From Sesamum alatum (taxonomy: Eukaryota; Streptophyta; Magnoliopsida; Lamiales; Pedaliaceae), in assembly GCA_034509735.1 (NCBI GenBank), contig JACGWO010000003.1, forward strand, positions 682,001 to 746,000: a DNA stretch of 64,000 nt, written 5' to 3'. Shown here piece after piece: positions 60,301-64,000 of the stretch. Within the stretch, counting starts at the first letter, position 1. The number at the start of each line of letters is the position of its first letter. The notes under the pieces were generated by a model. That model was not told the origin of the DNA. It ran no database searches and was given only the letters and a program-made list of their open reading frames with translations. The translations under genes were made by a program, and so were the position numbers.

Positions 60301-60634
60301 GTTAATGTATAGCAAAAACAGATGATATTGTTTGTTAAAAATTGGTACAAAAATGAGTGGAGATTGGTAAAAAAAAAAGTTTTGAAAATGATGAAAATTT
60401 GCTTCCTAACAGGTTTGAACCCTCAATAATGACTAAAACCAGTTTATTAACGCCTTTTGCTGCAAAATTTAATGGCCACGTGCATTGCACGTGGCTTTTC
60501 CGTTAGTTTTCTAACGGCGGTACCAAAGTTGCACAAGAACCATATTTTCTGGTACCTAAATTGGTTATTTTCAAAAGTATGGTATGAAAGTTGCAATGTA
60601 CCCTAAAATATGGTACCAAAAATACAATTTTCTC
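57363..60634 (+). mobile_element. Mutator-like element (MULE) nested in the CACTA
   Basis: 3272 bp with long TIRs, 57363-~57535 and ~60462-60634 (GAGAAAATTACATTTTTGGT and its inverse). Flanks TATTAGTAAA and TATCAGTAGA are a ~10-base TSD with two mismatches. Each TIR contains a near-perfect palindrome GCCACGTGCA-TTGCACGTGGC (57502-57522 and 60474-60496 area). Inside is a broken MuDR-type transposase. Confidence 0.9.
58190..59975 (+). pseudogene. MULE MuDR-type transposase, broken
   Basis: First conserved piece at ~58200-58473 resembles the PB1-like N-terminal domain of plant MULE transposases (RIFHDGTFVHNPRTQCVGGN, DLDSVCMSKIDKLCAELGFL); it follows a likely acceptor ending TTCAG. Then an acidic stretch (SGDDFDSGVDSNED), the MuDR DNA-binding region at ~58915-59130 (RRIYAKCVEQGCNWHCHALK, REYNPNYQCGGTY), and the start of the DDE domain at 59223-59620 (GFLARCRLIIRVDGCHLKSP, then VGIDPNNCVYPIAYAFVGSE in a shifted frame). 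The rest of the catalytic domain and SWIM finger are missing; a basic tail (QPRKAT repeats, 59860-59955) remains. So it has an internal deletion and at least four frameshifts. Confidence 0.85.
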
Positions 60635-60934
60635 TATCAGTAGAATACTAACAATTATGACTATACAAAGTCGTTTCATATTGTGAACACATATCAATCT
60701 CAATTACAAATGTTTTGTGTTTTTATTTGTGTAATTGCACACCTTGTATACTTTTCTTCGGCATTATCGTGTTTGGAACGAATTTTTAATATTTGTTATG
60801 GATTTTTTTTTGCAAAATTTATGTCTAAGTTCCAACTGCTTTTGTAATGGCTTTTTAAGCGGAATAACAAAAAGGCGTCGTCATGCACCAAGATAGTTAT
60901 ACAACATACACTTTGTAGCGGCTTTTGTAGCAGC

Positions 60935-61101
60935 TTTACAGACAACTTCAAGTTTTGTACCTCCTTGTAGAACGGATTTACATACAACTTCAAGTTTTGT
61001 ACCTCCTTTTGGAACGACTTTACGTACTACTTGAAGGTTTGTACCTCCTGTTGTAACGGCTTTACATGCTACTTGAAGTTTTAGACCTCCTGTTGTAACG
61101 G
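60935..61101. repeat. Four tandem copies of a 42-base unit
   Basis: Units of TTTACATACAACTTCAAG plus TTTTGTACCTCCTTTTGG plus AACGAC, ~42 bases each with a few changes, just inside the CACTA right subterminal region. Each unit ends in the AACGG motif that marks the presumed transposase binding repeats. Confidence 0.9.
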
Positions 61102-61224
61102 CCAGGAAGCCATTCCAAAATTTTTAATACAAATACAGCACTTGGTAGATTTTCATCTTCCACCCCCCCCTCCCTCTCTCCCTCTCCAAACAGGCCACCT
61201 CTGCCACTGTCTTCTAGCAACCAA

Positions 61225-61540
61225 ATGATCAGCCAGATCCTCCATCCTCTTCTCAAAGCTCCGTGGCCATTACCGAGCACCAGTTGTGGATGGCGGCAGC
61301 AGGAGGCCGAAAGAGGGGTCGGGTATCCGAACTCGGCTCCGAGGCCCACGACTCGATCGCTGGACCATCGCAGCCGAGCTCATCATCTGCTCCACCATCC
61401 CGGACACCACCTCGATGATCAGGTTAGCAGGCTCGAGGAGATTGTGTTGTGCCTGATGACCAACAGGTCCGAGTCTCCACCGGCGATCCCTAGGAGCACG
61501 ACGATAAGGCAAAAGACAGGGAGCTCAATCCGGATCTAGC
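61225..61540 (+). pseudogene. Probable remnant exon of a second CACTA gene
   Basis: GC-rich island in the AT-rich subterminal region. An ATG at ~61288 begins MAAAGGRKRGRVSELGSEAH and runs to a stop at ~61416; a shifted frame then reads SRLEEIVLCLMTN, a leucine-heptad-like stretch. CACTA elements often carry a second DNA-binding protein gene, which makes this a candidate. The identity is inferred from position only. Confidence 0.4.
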
Positions 61541-62640
61541 TTAGGATCGGGTTTTGTGGCTTCTATTTTTTTTTTTTCCCAAAAGTTGTATTTATATTTT
61601 AAAAACTATTTTGTAAATACAATTTTAATTTTATTATCTATATTGTTACTTCTTTTTGCTAGATAATTTGTATAGATTTTTATATTCAACAAATTCAACA
61701 ATAAATTATAAAAATTAACATTATAATATAAAAAAATTAAATTAATATTATATTAAAAAATTAAATAAAATTTTTTAATGGCTTTAGCATAGGTTCTAGG
61801 AATACATCTCACCAACACAACCTGGGACAATTCCAAAGGCCGTTACAAAATACCCATGTATAACCACACCACCTACAAACACCACATGTATAGAAGTTAC
61901 AAGAAATGGTACAACACTGTTTAAATAACCGTTCCAAACAGAGGTACAAAAAACGCTTGAAAAACTATTCCAAGCCCATAACAAACATGCGCAAGAGGTG
62001 TCACAACAACCGTTAAAGTATTGGTAACATGCACATTACAATAAGAGTTACAAACTCCGTTACAATAAAAGCCCAACCGCTACAAATACAGCTGAAAAGA
62101 CCGTGCCAATAGTAATACACTACTATCACATTCTTTGTAACAAAAGCCGTACCAAATAACTATTTTATTAATTCACCCTGGCCGTTTCAAACCGAGCTGC
62201 AAAATCAATTTCTGCTTTAGGTAAATGTTTGTAACAGTCTTTTCGTCCGTTACACAGGTCGGTGAAAATTGTAACGGCTTTTGTGGTTGTCGTTACAATT
62301 ATTTTGTAACTCATATTTTTGGAGCCGATTTCAGGCCGTTACAAAAACGGCTACAAAATTTAAGAAGCTGTTACAACTTTTTATTTGGCCGTTCCAAAAT
62401 CCGATGCCATAAATTAATTTTTTTGTAGTGTAGGTTCGAATGGACCGGGCTTGTTTAAGTTAAATTAAATCAAGCCCAAGGTCCAATGGACTTTACTTAT
62501 TAAGTCAAATCTAATTTCAAGCCCACATAAAACCTCCATGTCTTTTTAGTCCAATTAAAAATAATCCACGCCCACTCTCTTTTTAATTTATAAATCCAAT
62601 TTACAAATCAAGCTACGCCCAATAAATTGATACAATTAAT

Positions 62641-62897
62641 TTTTTTTTAAAGTGAAAGCGACGAATATTATTAGTTGAATTAAACCAATTACAATCTGTC
62701 CCGTCGACTATCAATCTCTAATGGAGACAATTAGAGCAATCGTACATTGATTAATAATACAATATAACATAAATTAAATCTAAACTCCTCCTTACTATTA
62801 CAGTATACGAACAATCCTAGTATAAAGTAGACTATCATCCCACGCATTGGTGGGGTTTGAACCCATGACGTCTAAAATCATGGGACCTCAACCTTAA
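62641..62897 (-). mobile_element. tRNA-type SINE, TSD GATACAATTAAT
   Basis: 257 bp, minus strand. It ends in an A run (plus-strand TTTTTTTT at 62641-62648). Twelve-base perfect duplications at 62629-62640 and 62898-62909. A box B-like GGGTTCAAACCCC lies near its 5' end (about 62848-62860), preceded by TTAAGGTTGAGGTCCCATG. The box A part seems short, so it may be 5' truncated. It is inserted in LTR-9. Confidence 0.82.
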
Positions 62898-64000
62898 GAT
62901 ACAATTAATTTAATAGGACTAAAATAAAAAATTCCATTAATCCAACTAATTATATTTTGAAAAACCCCATCCATGGATTATTCTCATAAATGATCCAATC
63001 ATTTATACTCTCCAAAAAATAATTTAATCCAATTAAACTAATTCTTCTTCCAAAATTAATTCCAAACTAATTTCTTGCACGTCCAGTGAATTGGGTATGA
63101 CTCTTTAGGTACACCCTCAGCTAGAAGTGGGCCAGTATAATTAATTATTTTTTATTAACCTATAACCAGAAATGTCTGTTACCATGGGTGGCCGCCTAGC
63201 AACAACAAATGGCACTATAGAGACTAGGTGAGTAAATGGCATGAATATTTAGGCTCCGAGTTCCATAAGGGTATAGTCCTGGTTTCTACCTTCACCCGAC
63301 CTTAGTTTAGGGTATGAAATTCGATGTCGGTTACCATCCTTGACTAGGCAGTTGTGCTTCATACTCGAGATTAGTTTACTTTATCGATTGACCTAGGAAA
63401 TTCCTTCCCATTCAATCAATTACTATGGCCATAGACTATTAGAGTCTAAACCATCTCAGAGCTCATTGGAGGTCTTGCTGTCACAATAATGACAGGGGAC
63501 AGATTCATTCTTACAATCTAACGTCCTTGCTACATACTCCAATTGCACTGAATAAGGCTTATGATGACCATACCTCACGATATCGTCATTGCTCACCAGA
63601 TCCAACATACAGTCTTCGTACACACGTGACTGCCATGATTCTTCAAGTCCGAGAACTAATCTCATACTATTGGGACCGAAAATACCAGTCATACCGACCA
63701 AGCCTCTGAGGCTTCGATATGACGATTCCCTCGATTCAGTTCAGTCAATCAACTACCTTGCCAACTAACCTACTAAAATTGCATAGACGACCTACGTCTT
63801 ATACCAATGAAACTCGACACTCACCCAGTGAATGCAATACTTAGTACAAGTCACTACAGGACACTCGATACCCGGTCTCGAGGTCCTGGACTTGGAACAT
63901 TTTAGACCGATCCCAAGAGTTGGTTTCATAGCGCCAACCTATGCGCAACCAACTCCATGGGTTAAACCACTCGGACTATGGGCATTTGTTATGACGTTGA

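Larger units (their letters stand above)
53418..62430 (+). mobile_element. 9 kb CACTA (En/Spm) transposon, TSD TAG
   Basis: 9013 bp. Left end CACTACAAAAAGATGCGGG; right end is its inverse (TTTTTTTGTAGTG). Perfect TAG duplications at 53415-53417 and 62431-62433. Both subterminal regions (53450-54010 and 60840-62430) are full of GTAACGGC / GCCGTTAC motifs in both orientations, the presumed transposase binding repeats. It encodes a TNP2-type transposase (decayed) and a probable second gene fragment. A MULE was inserted at 57363-60634. Confidence 0.95.
52691..64000 (-). repeat. LTR-9: LTR of the CopA family, runs off the window
   Basis: Starts TGGAAG at 52691 (family TGAAAG), followed by the GGATCG..CCGGGAAAGCGCGG type block and hairpin 52775-52795. 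After the CACTA insertion (53418-62430) it continues with the block ATGACTCTTTAGGTACACCC, the CCATGGGTGGCCGCC block at ~63182, and the tail at 63930-64000 resembling the CTGTGGGCTTTG region. Without insertions the visible part is ~2.0 kb. Confidence 0.82.

Noticed and set aside
62848..62860. tRNA gene suggested by the box B motif
   Set aside because: No cloverleaf can be built; the A tail and 12-base TSD show a SINE.
1..64000. CRISPR arrays, rRNA genes, bacterial promoters, ribosome binding sites
   Set aside because: The window is plant nuclear DNA; tandem repeats here are microsatellites or subterminal transposon repeats, and no rRNA sequence is seen.

Overview
This window is repeat-dominated plant nuclear DNA. 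It holds Ty1/copia and Ty3/gypsy LTR retrotransposons primed by an initiator-Met-like site, CACTA and Mutator DNA transposons, a tRNA-type SINE and AT-rich spacers. Only one locus, a short minus-strand two-exon gene at 35913-37922, looks like a host gene. The copia protein sequences suggest a eudicot, possibly an asterid; that lineage guess is weak inference.

Layout. (1) 1-19068: an old minus-strand copia element (called CopA here) whose own 3' end lies left of the window. It was cut up by later insertions of LTRs of its own ~2 kb LTR family: LTR-1 (1-1749, +), an LTR-LTR pair (3137-9271, -) that itself contains a solo LTR (5173-7159, +), a solo LTR in the leader (11598-13561, -) and a solo LTR in CopA's own 5' LTR (15613-17566, +). 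Five-base target duplications support each complete insertion. (2) 19069-26849: an unassigned degenerate sequence split by a nearly full-length copia element with ~190 bp LTRs (CopB, 20710-25628, -). (3) 26850-35808: a 323 bp CACTA MITE (TSD CAA) blown apart by CopC (26912-34278, +), an internally deleted copia element of the same family as CopA, and by a palindromic retroelement-like insertion (34545-35803). (4) 35809-39137: the putative host gene and spacer, with a Mutator-type MITE in the intron. (5) 39143-45334: a minus-strand LTR element with a ~5.1 kb internal region that shows no coding (LARD type). (6) 45335-52690: a decayed minus-strand gypsy chromovirus with one 2.2 kb LTR, plus two unassigned stretches. 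(7) 52691-64000: another LTR of the CopA family, running off the window, split by a 9 kb CACTA element (53418-62430, TSD TAG) with a decayed TNP2 transposase. A 3.3 kb MULE sits inside that CACTA, and a SINE sits in the LTR at 62641-62897.

How the parts work together. Almost every coding region is a broken polyprotein or transposase. No element in the window looks autonomous; the least decayed is CopB, which has near-identical LTRs but several frameshifts. The most informative new signals are a base-paired, covarying stem-loop near the 3' end of the ~2 kb LTR family, the insertion of one LTR exactly into that loop, the LTR-LTR unit, CopC with separate losses of protease, RT core and 3' U3, and the 1.26 kb palindromic insertion that lies exactly at a CACTA terminus.
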